Below the pieces are notes generated by a model that was given only the letters and a program-made list of their open reading frames with translations, did no database searches and was not told where the DNA came from. 64,000 bases of DNA from Desulfoluna sp942491485. GTDB taxonomy: Bacteria > Desulfobacterota > Desulfobacteria > Desulfobacterales > Desulfolunaceae. Made by a program: the position numbers and the translations under genes. Positions 14,483-22,905 of the stretch are shown piece after piece; the first letter of the stretch is position 1; each line of letters starts with the position of its first letter. The DNA is taken from contig CALOAX010000006.1 in the NCBI GenBank assembly GCA_942491485.1, positions 124,001-188,000 of the forward strand, given 5' to 3'.

Positions 14483-15781
14483 CTATCCGACACACGATTC
14501 AGCAGCCCTGAAGGCTGTGGCGATGGAGATCCCGGCTCCGCTCTTCTCCCGTTTCCAGTCCTGGTGGGCCAGAATGCTGCCTGCCACAAAGAGGTTCGGG
14601 GTTGCCACAGAGCCGTCGGCGGAAAGGGGCTGCATCTGACGATCGGCCATGACCCCTGCCCGGTTGACTGCGTGACCTCGGGGATCGAAGAGATCGCACC
14701 GGTGCCATTCATCCCTTGTCTGGGGCTGGGCAACATGGAGGTTTAAAAGAGGTTCTGATACGAGGCAGCGGTCGCCGGTCAGCCCGCCTCCCATAAAACG
14801 GCCTGTGGCAAGGATCATCTTACGAGCTGAAATTGTCGTCTCTTCTCCACGGAGGGAGGCGGTGACGGAAAAACCCGCTTCGCCGTCAGAGACCGACGTC
14901 ACACGGCCTCCCACGAATGTGGCCACACCATACCGGGAAAAGGCCCGGTCCAGGGCTTCGCGCAAGCGAACACCAGCGGCTGTGGGGGGCATCCCGGGAA
15001 TTTCAAAACAGGGCACCCCAAGGGTTGCTTCCAGGTGTTCCATGGCCTCATGGCTCTTGTCCATGCCGAGGATGGGTGGCAAGCCGACAGCTTCGTGGCC
15101 GTCTATATGAGGAAGGATGGCCTGAATCAGGCGTTCCCGACCTGCGGGAAGGTCCAATTCCCGTGCGAGTGCCTCAGGGTAGAGGTCCCCGGGGCGCCCC
15201 AAGCCTTCAGGAGCGATCTCCACCGCGGAAAGTCCGGGCCAGGAAGAGCCGGCAGACTGCGCCACCTGGTTTGCCTGAAACCCTTTAAGGCCTCGAATTC
15301 CCACGATGAGGGTTTTTGATTTCTTTTCAAAAGCGTCGGCACCCGCCATCATGGATTTCGGCAGAGCATAGCTCGCTTTGACGGTCCCCACGCTGGTAAT
15401 CACGCGGGCGTTGTTTTCACAGGCGACATACATAAGCCCCTCTGCGGCAAGCAACTCAAGAAACGCATCAAATGCATTTCGAATGGCTTGAGCCCCGAGT
15501 TTTCCGTAAGGGTGTCCGGGTTCGGATTGAATCAAGGCCTCCACGGTCTTCCAGGGCTGATCCGTATACCGTCTCTCACCGGGCATCATCCCAACAAGGT
15601 CAAACAACCCGCTGGAGAGGGGGAGCTGACTCCCGCTTCCCACAACAGCCACAGAGTGCCCCTGCCTGGCAGCAAACAAGGCAGCGGCACTTCCGGCAAG
15701 CCCATTGCCAACCACCACAACATCCCAATTCCCGGCCCAGGTATCCCCGATCTTCTTGCCATGACACAAGGGGTTATTCAT
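14483..15781 (-). CDS. glpB: Anaerobic glycerol-3-phosphate dehydrogenase subunit B
   Basis: A 432-residue FAD flavoprotein of the GlpB family. The dinucleotide-binding motif VVVGNGLAGSAAALFAARQG lies near residue 22. Family blocks follow: GLFDLVGMMPGE, ALPKSMMAG and GLPPILGM, and near the end PNLFVAGSILAH with GISIATAFRAA. In the known GlpABC complex, subunit B links the catalytic subunit to the membrane electron path to menaquinone. I placed the start at ATG 15781, where it overlaps the glpA stop; an upstream extension to 15919 lies inside glpA and has no ribosome-binding site. No glpC follows; the next element is a repeat and then ssb. Confidence 0.88.
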   Translation of the reverse strand: MNNPLCHGKKIGDTWAGNWDVVVVGNGLAGSAAALFAARQGHSVAVVGSGSQLPLSSGLFDLVGMMPGERRYTDQPWKTVEALIQSEPGHPYGKLGAQAIRNAFDAFLELLAAEGLMYVACENNARVITSVGTVKASYALPKSMMAGADAFEKKSKTLIVGIRGLKGFQANQVAQSAGSSWPGLSAVEIAPEGLGRPGDLYPEALARELDLPAGRERLIQAILPHIDGHEAVGLPPILGMDKSHEAMEHLEATLGVPCFEIPGMPPTAAGVRLREALDRAFSRYGVATFVGGRVTSVSDGEAGFSVTASLRGEETTISARKMILATGRFMGGGLTGDRCLVSEPLLNLHVAQPQTRDEWHRCDLFDPRGHAVNRAGVMADRQMQPLSADGSVATPNLFVAGSILAHQDWKREKSGAGISIATAFRAAESCVG

Positions 15782-17339
15782 GATCCACCTCCATCCCAAA
15801 CAAACCACACTGCAAGGCCTCATGAAGTTCAGCACGGGCCAGGTTTTCACCCCAGGAGACAGGCCGCATCCCCTTCCAACGCTCTTTGTAAAATCGTGCA
15901 AGGCCGGAGATACCCGCATCTCCTGTCAAGTGGCCCTCACCGTACATCCAGGCGGCCAGCCGAAGCCCGCAGAAACTTCCCTGGCAGGGCCCTTTGCCCA
16001 CACGGCTCCGAAGCCCCACCTCCACAAGGCCATTGGCAAGGCCCTGGCTTTTCAATGAGGAGACAAGAGAGGAGACCACCGATTCAGAGACCATTTCACA
16101 TTCGCAGATCATCCCGTCCCCGGCCTGATGCCCTGCCATCCATTTCTTGGGGGCAGCGCCTGGCTCGGTCCACATGGCGTGATCACTCGCCGGCAGCGGA
16201 CGAATCCGGGTCAGGCAAGGCCCACCTGCAGCAAGGTAGCCACAGACGGCATCGGCTGCCTTTTCGGCCATAAGACGGTAGGTGGTAAGTTTGCCACCGG
16301 TAATGGTAAAGAGGTTTTCCACCCCTTCCTCGCCATGATCAATCAACTTGAATCCACGGCTGACGCTTCGGTCGTCGGCCCCGGAAGAGGAACCGAACAG
16401 CGGCCGAACCCCACTGTAGGCACGGATCATACGGGTCTTTGCAAGGGAGGGAATCATGAGTGAGGCTTCTTCCACAATACGATCCACCTCACCGGGTGTC
16501 GGCCAGGCCGCATCCGGATCATCCACCGTGCTGGAGGTGGTACCCACAATGGAGACCGTCCCACCAGGAACGATGATATCGGCATCAGAGGGACGACGAA
16601 GGCGGTTCACGACCCGACTTGAAATTCGATGGTCCGTCACCACCAGGCTGCCCTTGGAGCAGCGAACCTCGGTGTGGGCCCCGGCAATGGAGGCCACCTT
16701 TCCGGCCCAGGCTCCGGCTGCGTTGACCACACAGGAGGTTTCCACCTCCAGGGTCTCGCCTGAAACCCGGCGTTTCAAAAGCGCATGGGTAATACGTGCC
16801 CCCTGCCGTTTCACACCGGTCAAGGCGGTACCGCACAGCAGCTCAGCCCCGTGGCTTAACGCATCGGCCACGTTATCCAGGGAGAGGCGAAAAGGGTCCA
16901 CCGCGGCATCATTGACTTCATAGGCGGTAACCAAACTGTTCGAAAGGCTGGGTTCCAATGCCCGAGCTTCCTCCACATCCATCTGGCGGTGGGGAATGCC
17001 ACATTGGGCCAGGTGGCCTTCAAAGTCGGCCATGTCGTTTTCATCGTCCCCTTGGACCCCCACAAAGAGGCCTCCCGTGGCCTCGATACACTGGGGCGAC
17101 ATCTCACGGAGCAGGGCATTCTCGTCCCGGCACTCTTCCGCAGACTCTTTGTCTGAAAAAACATAACGGGCCCCGCTATGGAGAAGGCCATGGTTCCCCC
17201 CGGAGGCTCCCGAGTTGATGTCTCCGCGCTCCACAAGAAGAACCGAGAGGCCACGAAGTGCCAGGTCTCGTGCCACACCGCAGCCGGTCGCCCCGGCTCC
17301 GATGACTGTTACATCGGCTTTCATTTGTTTCATAATCAC
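15774..17339 (-). CDS. glpA: Anaerobic glycerol-3-phosphate dehydrogenase subunit A
   Basis: A 521-residue catalytic subunit that oxidises glycerol 3-phosphate to dihydroxyacetone phosphate. The FAD site VIGAGATGCGVARDLALRG is at residues 12–30 and the GlpA/GlpD signature GLLHSGARY follows. A C-terminal BFD-like [2Fe-2S] region runs from about 418 to 470, with CECEMVSESVV and GKGPCQGSFC; this distinguishes GlpA from the shorter aerobic GlpD. The start is probably GTG 17339 with GGAG six bases upstream; ATG 17333 is the alternative. It is translationally coupled to glpB (overlap) and divergent from glpR. Control by GlpR is likely. Confidence 0.92.
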   Translation of the reverse strand: MIMKQMKADVTVIGAGATGCGVARDLALRGLSVLLVERGDINSGASGGNHGLLHSGARYVFSDKESAEECRDENALLREMSPQCIEATGGLFVGVQGDDENDMADFEGHLAQCGIPHRQMDVEEARALEPSLSNSLVTAYEVNDAAVDPFRLSLDNVADALSHGAELLCGTALTGVKRQGARITHALLKRRVSGETLEVETSCVVNAAGAWAGKVASIAGAHTEVRCSKGSLVVTDHRISSRVVNRLRRPSDADIIVPGGTVSIVGTTSSTVDDPDAAWPTPGEVDRIVEEASLMIPSLAKTRMIRAYSGVRPLFGSSSGADDRSVSRGFKLIDHGEEGVENLFTITGGKLTTYRLMAEKAADAVCGYLAAGGPCLTRIRPLPASDHAMWTEPGAAPKKWMAGHQAGDGMICECEMVSESVVSSLVSSLKSQGLANGLVEVGLRSRVGKGPCQGSFCGLRLAAWMYGEGHLTGDAGISGLARFYKERWKGMRPVSWGENLARAELHEALQCGLFGMEVDHE

Positions 17340-17769
17340 TGATGGCTCCGTAAATAGTCAGAAATCACCTATCTTAAGAGGCTTCCCGCACCCGCGTGTG
17401 ACACAACCGGAATTCAAATGAGACGTCAAAAGACTCCGCATGTCGGAATGTTCGGTTTCCAAAATATGACCCGCCCCGAGGGCCCCAACCGCACGCAAAC
17501 CATCAAAACCCTGAAATATTGAAACAAACAACCCGCAGCAGCAGGCATTCCCCGGTCACGATCGATGGTTCGGATTCGATCTTCTTGCCATACATGGCCT
17601 CCATATTGTTCACAACACAACATAAATTTTCGGTTTTGAAAACAAAAAAACGCCATACCCGCCCACCCGAAGAGACATAATATGTCTTGAGAAAAAGGGA
17701 TTACGATGCTATCAAAGGTTTAAGCGGACTATGTTCGTTCTTAAAAAAAACGAAAAAAGGAGTGTAGAG
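17340..17769. promoter_or_regulatory. glpA–glpR intergenic region with candidate GlpR half-sites
   Basis: A 430-bp divergent control region. Three stretches resemble GlpR operator half-sites of the WATGTTCG type known from E. coli: AATGTTCGGTTT (17447–17458), GATGGTTCGGATTCGAT (17564–17580) and TATGTTCGTTCTT (17730–17742). The last covers the ATG at 17731, which could otherwise be read as the glpR start. No clean -35/-10 pair stands out. Confidence 0.4.
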
Positions 17770-18585
17770 GTGAACACCGCAGAACAAGAATACAATGCGG
17801 CGGACGTAATCCGAACCCTGCCGAGACGACAAAAAGCAATTTATGACATGGTCCTCGAAAAGGGTTTTGTTTCCATTGAAGGGCTCTCCCAGCACTTCTC
17901 CGTAACGCCCCAGACCATCCGACGGGATATAAACAACCTCTGCAGTGCCAAATTGCTCCAGAGGTACCATGGCGGCGCAGGCCTCTTGAACAGCGTGGAG
18001 AACTTTACCTACTCCACCCGAAAATCCCTGTGTTCGGAAGAGAAAATCCGCGTGGCCAAACACGTGGCCCAGTTCATCCCCAACAACGCCTCCCTCTTTC
18101 TGGACATCGGAACATCCACCGAAGAGGTGGCCCGGGCCCTGGTGGACAAAACCGGCCTGCGGGTGATCACCAACAACCTCAACGTCGCCTCCACCCTGGG
18201 ACAGAACCGGGGTTTTGAAATCCTGGTCTCAGGCGGTGTGGTTCGAAACCACGACCTTGGCATCACCGGCGAAGCGGCCATCGACTTTATCAGCCAGTTC
18301 AAGGTGGATTTTGGCATCATCTCCGTTGCCGGCATCGACCCCGACGGCACCCTCATCGACTTCGACTACAACGAAGTGCGCATTGCCCGGGCCATCATGA
18401 GCAACTCCCGCCAGGTCTTCCTCGTGGCCGACCACTCCAAATTCAACCGAAGCGCCATGGTGCGCATCGGCAACCTGGAAGAGGTGGATGCCCTCTTCAC
18501 CGACCGCACCCCCCCGGCCAAATTCCTGGAGATCATCAAACGGGGCGATGTGGCCCTCCACGTGGCGCCCAGCGAAAAGCACTAA
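17770..18585 (+). CDS. glpR: Glycerol-3-phosphate regulon repressor, DeoR family
   Basis: A 271-residue repressor. The N-terminal DeoR helix-turn-helix includes VSIEGLSQHFSVTPQTIRRD, followed by YHGGAGLL. The sugar-phosphate sensor domain has FLDIGTSTEEVA, ITNNLNVASTL, SGGVVRNHDLGITGEAAIDF and VADHSKFNR, which closely follow E. coli GlpR in order and spacing. It is expected to release DNA when it binds glycerol 3-phosphate. I prefer GTG 17770, which has GGAG seven bases upstream, over ATG 17731, which has no ribosome-binding site and lies in an operator-like sequence. The location opposite glpA fits autogenous and local control. Confidence 0.85.
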   Translation: MNTAEQEYNAADVIRTLPRRQKAIYDMVLEKGFVSIEGLSQHFSVTPQTIRRDINNLCSAKLLQRYHGGAGLLNSVENFTYSTRKSLCSEEKIRVAKHVAQFIPNNASLFLDIGTSTEEVARALVDKTGLRVITNNLNVASTLGQNRGFEILVSGGVVRNHDLGITGEAAIDFISQFKVDFGIISVAGIDPDGTLIDFDYNEVRIARAIMSNSRQVFLVADHSKFNRSAMVRIGNLEEVDALFTDRTPPAKFLEIIKRGDVALHVAPSEKH

Positions 18586-18591
18586 GGGCAC

Positions 18592-18700
18592 GCCTCCGGC
18601 AGCCAGGGGATAATCCCCTGGACCCCACATTGCAAATGCGCCTTGCCCTTCGTTCCTCAGGGCAAGCCACATTCGCCTCAGGCTGAAGGTAAATCCTGAG
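18592..18700 (+). repeat. B-module repeat, diverged
   Basis: Starts GCCTCCGGCAGCCAGGGGATAATCCCCTGGACCCC (an internal hairpin in which CCAGGGGAT pairs with ATCCCCTGG). It continues with the B core GCCCTTCGTTCCTCAGGGC and ends near CATTCGCCTCAGG. It lies in the convergent space between glpR and the FadL-like gene. Confidence 0.6.
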
Positions 18701-18745
18701 GTAGTGACATCTCTGGCGAGCCCACTGAAGAAAAAAATTCAAAAA

Positions 18746-18788
18746 ATACAAAAGGCCACCCCATCACTGGAGTGGCCTTTCTTTTTTT
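18746..18788. terminator. Bidirectional terminator between glpR and the FadL-like gene
   Basis: The stem AAAGGCCAC pairs with GTGGCCTTT. A CTTTTTTT tract follows on the plus strand, and an A-rich tract precedes it, which serves the minus strand. It fits both convergent genes. Confidence 0.8.
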
Positions 18789-18940
18789 AAGAAGAACCTT
18801 TAAAAGGCGGTTCTGTTATTCAGGGTGTGCCCTCACCGGAAAGGTTCGGTTGCCCCTGACAATGCCGGACAAAAGGGCCAAAGGTGGGATGCCCTGCGTC
18901 CGCAGGCTTCAGCGAATGCCGAAGCCCGAAGTCGTGTCAT

Positions 18941-20530
18941 TTAGAAACGGGCGGTCAGGGTCACGCCCGCACCCAGGATGTATCCATCGGCGCTGGCAGA
19001 CACCACGTTGTTCTGAAAACTATGATTCAGGTTGTCGCTCTCTCCGCCCAGATGGCGTGCCTGCTCGATGTCGGTGTACTGAAGCACGGTATCGATGGTG
19101 TAGCGACCGAAGTTGAACCCGGCACCCAGGGAGTAGGTCTTCTTGTCAGCATCAGGCCACTGCATGTCTAAGGTGGTATCTGGAATGGGCGTGGGGTCGT
19201 AGAAATAACCGCCGCGAAGGGTGACCATGTCGTTCAGGATGTACTCCATACCAAAGCGAAGCTGCTTGGTGTCTTCCCAATCCCTGTCAAATCGTTCCTC
19301 ACTGATGGTGGCAGGAATACCGTTAATTACAGTAACCTCCATGGGGCTACCAAGCACTGAGAGCTGCTCCTTGTTGATACTCCAATCGGTCCAGACCACG
19401 TCACACTCAATGGAGAACTTGTTGTGGGGCTGATAGCGCACACCGGCCTGGATCTGCTGGGGGTGATTGTAATCCATGGTTGCAGTGCCCGACTTAACGC
19501 CATCGAGCAATACATCCCCCTCAAAGTCGGCATCACACTCACTACGATAGGTGAGACCAAGCGTAATGGTCTCATTGGGCTTATACATCACCCCAACGTT
19601 GTAGGAGTAGTTCAGGTCGTCTTCCAGCTCCATTCCAATCGTTTTATTGTGCATATCCGACGGTACGCCGATAAGATCAGCACCTGTGTCGTACTTTTTC
19701 GCAGGATTGGCACTAAGAGCATACATTACTTGGTATGACTTCGTTAATGTAGCAACAGTTGCCGGATCAGTTACGAGACCAGACTCCAAAGTTGCTTTAT
19801 ATATGGCCGCAGCCTCTGTCGTATTAGTTGCCACAGGATTCCCAGGAAGCCCCTGAGTGCCTTGAATCATGCCATTCACTAATGTTGAAAAGGAGATCTT
19901 ATCTGTAGTGGCATCACCATCATGGTCAACTTCATAGCTACCGACATCTTTAAGGTACTTCGTGGTATCGGCACCCGCCTCAGACTTACCAATGGTAACA
20001 CCCACACCAAAGGAGAGCTTGTCGTTCATCTTATAAGAGAGGGTCGGGGTCACACCGTAACGCTTGTAATAAGAGTGGTAAGAGCTGTAGGATCCAGGAT
20101 TCTTGGTGGGATCCTTCTCCCAGTCCAACTCAAGCCCCCATGGGGCATAAACAGCAACACCCAAAGCAAACGTGTCGTTAATTTTCTGGGCATAGCCCAT
20201 ATGAGGAGCCACCAGAATACTGGACTCATCTTCAAAACTGGTTGGATCAATCAAATTATTTGACATATTGGCGCGCTCAGTCACCGTGAAATCAGACATC
20301 TTAATGGTGGGGTCAATAAGATGAACCCCTGCGGAGAAAACCTTCCCCTCGATCTGGGAAAGACCTGCCGGGTTGTAGTACGCGGCAAAGGGGTCGTCGG
20401 CGGTTGCGGCATAGGCACCACCCAGGGCGGTGGCCCGGGAACCGATACCGAACGTGTCAACAGAACCTGCATAAGCCATCGTTGAGGCGGCAAGAACACA
20501 CACTGCCGCACAAGCTAAACGTTTCACCAT
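18941..20530 (-). CDS. FadL/TodX-type outer-membrane transport protein
   Basis: A 529-residue outer-membrane beta-barrel of the OmpP1/FadL family, which moves long-chain fatty acids or other hydrophobic compounds across the outer membrane. The signal peptide (MVKRLACAAVCVLAASTMAYA) is followed by the family's N-terminal signature GSRATALGGAYAATADDPFAAYYNPAGLSQ split over residues 30–60. The protein ends in a phenylalanine (LTARF), as barrel proteins do. A Thr/Ala-rich loop at about 215–275 is longer than in E. coli FadL. The start ATG 20530 has a perfect AAGGAGG; a frame to 20545 adds five residues. It is divergent from an XylR-type activator that may control it. Confidence 0.87.
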   Translation of the reverse strand: MVKRLACAAVCVLAASTMAYAGSVDTFGIGSRATALGGAYAATADDPFAAYYNPAGLSQIEGKVFSAGVHLIDPTIKMSDFTVTERANMSNNLIDPTSFEDESSILVAPHMGYAQKINDTFALGVAVYAPWGLELDWEKDPTKNPGSYSSYHSYYKRYGVTPTLSYKMNDKLSFGVGVTIGKSEAGADTTKYLKDVGSYEVDHDGDATTDKISFSTLVNGMIQGTQGLPGNPVATNTTEAAAIYKATLESGLVTDPATVATLTKSYQVMYALSANPAKKYDTGADLIGVPSDMHNKTIGMELEDDLNYSYNVGVMYKPNETITLGLTYRSECDADFEGDVLLDGVKSGTATMDYNHPQQIQAGVRYQPHNKFSIECDVVWTDWSINKEQLSVLGSPMEVTVINGIPATISEERFDRDWEDTKQLRFGMEYILNDMVTLRGGYFYDPTPIPDTTLDMQWPDADKKTYSLGAGFNFGRYTIDTVLQYTDIEQARHLGGESDNLNHSFQNNVVSASADGYILGAGVTLTARF

Positions 20531-21013
20531 AGTTTCCTCCTTCATTGCATTGCAGCGACGCCCCGGAGCGCGGAGCCTGAATCACCCTTTCATACCGATG
20601 CCACACCCATAAACACCGTCCCGCCAAAAACACAGACAACCCTTAAACGTTGTGTGCGACGAGCTCTCAGAGGATTCGAGGATCCCACCCCACTCACAGG
20701 GGCCAAAAACCGACCGTACGGAACAATAGACACAAGGTGCACAATCAACCGACGTTTAATCCATCATGACAAACGCCGCATTCGCGACCACTGTTCACGC
20801 AAGCCGCATAGCACTGTACCACCCTTCTACCTGAGGTTAATTCTGCAACCATCGTGCCACCACGCGAACAATGGTCATTACACAATCATTCCACCACATT
20901 CCAGAATTCACGCGGCTTTAGCGGTAAATAAGACAGCATTTCACATTGAAATAATCATTTCAAAATGATATTCATGCTTTTCTTTATGGAATTTCAAATT
21001 GGAATTGAATGGT
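20531..21013. promoter_or_regulatory. Divergent control region with TTGAAAT inverted repeat
   Basis: A 480-bp region between the FadL-like gene and the sigma-54 activator gene. A perfect inverted repeat TTGAAAT-AATC-ATTTCAA lies at 20946–20963, with more ATTTCAAATT sequence just downstream. It is a candidate binding site for the activator. I looked for a -24/-12 promoter (GG-N10-GC) before the FadL-like gene and found none that fits well. Confidence 0.4.
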
Positions 21014-22639
21014 ATGTTAGCTGAGCAACTCTCCCCCTCTGAGATAATCACCCAGGACCCAAACAACGGGTTCCCCCTTTTCGGCCCCAGCCGCATCCTG
21101 AGCATCAGCATCGCCACCCTGGAACGTTTTCACCGTGACTTTGTGGAGATGGTGGACAAGACCACCCGCAAGCGTATCGCCGAAAGGCTGAGCTATGAAG
21201 TGGGCTTGGGCCAGGCAACAACCCTCTCAAGCCTTTACGTCTTCCCCTCCCCGGTGGAACACCTGCGCGCAGGAAGCAAACTTCGCGGCCTCACCGGCTA
21301 CTGCCATGAAAACATCGCCTCCCTTGAGACCACGCCTCAAGGCAAGCTGATCCGATTCACCGGCAACTGGACGGAGTCCTTTGAAACCACGATCTTCCTC
21401 AAGGCATCTGACCGTAACGGCCAAGGTCTTTCCGATGAGCCGGTGTGCATCGCGTTGTGCGGAATTCTGAGCGGGTATGCTTCGGCGGTTTTTGGGGAGG
21501 AAATACTGGTGAGGGAAACGGCCTGCCAGGCCATGGGGGAAACAAGCTGCCACTTTGAAGGAAGGCCCGCAGCAGAGTGGGGCCATGGGGACACCCCTTC
21601 CTATCATAATGAGGACAACGGTGGGACCCTTGAGAGCAACATCATCAAGCTGAGGGAAAAACTGGGGATCGAAAAAAACCGACCCTCAACCCCCTTTTTC
21701 GCCACCACGTCCCCGGTCTGCAAAGCCGCCAGCTTCAAAAGCATCCTGGACCGAACCGACAAGGTTGCGCCCACAGACGCCACGGTCCTTATCTTAGGAG
21801 AAAGCGGATCGGGAAAAGAGGTGGTGGCACGCCGGATCCATGCCGGATCCAAACGAAAGCGGGCCCCTTTTCTTGCCATCAACTGCGCAGCCCTCTCCCC
21901 GGACCTTCTTGAGTCAGAACTCTTCGGCCATGTTCGAGGCGCCTTTACCGGTGCAGAAAAAAACAAGAAAGGCCTCTTTGTTCAAGCCGGCGAGGGGACC
22001 ATTTTTCTGGATGAGATCGGGGACATGCCCCTGCCCATTCAGGGCAAACTCCTCCGCGCCTTGCAGGAGAGGGAGGTTCGCCCCGTGGGTGGCCTCGAAG
22101 ACATTCCGGTGAAAGCACGCATCGTGGCAGCCACCAACCGAAACCTTGCCGAAATGGCCCGGGAAGGGTCCTTTCGCCAAGACCTCTACTACCGACTCTC
22201 CGTCTTTCCCATCACCCTGCCCTCCCTTATGCAGCGCAAGGAAGACATCCTGCCCCTGGCCCAAACAGCCCTGCAGAAACGGTCTCCCGGCCACCCCGGG
22301 CTGACCCCTGCCGCTGAAGCGGCTCTCTTAAGCCATACCTGGCCCGGCAACGTCCGAGAGTTGGAAAACTGGGTGGAACACGGCCTGATCCTTGCCGGGG
22401 AAAACCCCATTGATGCAGCGGATCTTCCGGAGGCACACACCGCAGCCCCCCAGGCTCCCCCCACCCAAGGCATTGATGGAGACCTCCCAAGCCTGGAAGA
22501 GCTCACCCACCGCTACATGGAGAAAGTGCTCGACCATACCCACGGCAACAAAAAAGAGGCCGCCCAGATCCTCGGCATCGGCACCGCCACCCTCTGGCGA
22601 CACCTTAAAAAATCGCCGTCCTTGGTTAAAAGTCGGTAA
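21014..22639 (+). CDS. Sigma-54-dependent activator with XylR_N and V4R sensor domains
   Basis: A 541-residue regulator. Residues about 20–110 resemble the XylR/DmpR N-terminal activator domain, and residues about 125–182 the V4R small-ligand domain (ending ACQAMGETSCHFEG). The AAA+ domain follows with Walker A GESGSGKE near 262–269, the sigma-54 contact loop GAFTGA, Walker B FLDEIGDM and an arginine-finger region. A Fis-type helix-turn-helix closes the protein (KKEAAQILGIGTATLWRHLKK). Such proteins sense aromatic or fatty compounds and open sigma-54 promoters. I prefer ATG 21014; an in-frame TTG at 20999 is an alternative. Divergence from a FadL-type porin suggests a shared hydrophobic inducer, which is inference. 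Confidence 0.85.
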   Translation: MLAEQLSPSEIITQDPNNGFPLFGPSRILSISIATLERFHRDFVEMVDKTTRKRIAERLSYEVGLGQATTLSSLYVFPSPVEHLRAGSKLRGLTGYCHENIASLETTPQGKLIRFTGNWTESFETTIFLKASDRNGQGLSDEPVCIALCGILSGYASAVFGEEILVRETACQAMGETSCHFEGRPAAEWGHGDTPSYHNEDNGGTLESNIIKLREKLGIEKNRPSTPFFATTSPVCKAASFKSILDRTDKVAPTDATVLILGESGSGKEVVARRIHAGSKRKRAPFLAINCAALSPDLLESELFGHVRGAFTGAEKNKKGLFVQAGEGTIFLDEIGDMPLPIQGKLLRALQEREVRPVGGLEDIPVKARIVAATNRNLAEMAREGSFRQDLYYRLSVFPITLPSLMQRKEDILPLAQTALQKRSPGHPGLTPAAEAALLSHTWPGNVRELENWVEHGLILAGENPIDAADLPEAHTAAPQAPPTQGIDGDLPSLEELTHRYMEKVLDHTHGNKKEAAQILGIGTATLWRHLKKSPSLVKSR

Positions 22640-22642
22640 CAA

Positions 22643-22891
22643 CTGCCTCCGGCGGCCCTGCCGGGGGCCAAACTTTTGAAAAGTTTGATAAACAGGTTTT
22701 GAGCCCAATGTCGATTGCATCGCCGATGTCCGAATCCCATACAGTTTGGGCTTAACGAGTCTGTGATTCCCTTTCCCTTAGCCCCTCTTTACGGGCGCAG
22801 CCCGCCAGGGAATGTGACAACCCGAGGAACGAGGGTTGAAACATTCGCAAACCTGGGGTGCAGGGGATTTATCCCCTGCCCGCCGGAGGCA
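22643..22891 (+). repeat. Dispersed element, A module, half hairpin, B module
   Basis: The A module at 22643–22699 (GCCTCCGGCGGCCCTGCC…AAACTTTTGAAAAGTTTG…AACAGGTT) is followed by CTTAACGAGTCTGT and ATTCCCTTTCCCTTAGCCCC. The last stretch is close to the left hairpin arm of the 62409 copy, but here it is followed by unrelated sequence with a local CGGGCGCAGCCCG hairpin. A reverse B module (GAGGAACGAGGG…) ends at GCCGGAGGC. It lies between two convergent genes and may be a recombinant of two element types. Confidence 0.65.
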
Positions 22892-22905
22892 CGCTTTTTT
22901 GGCCT

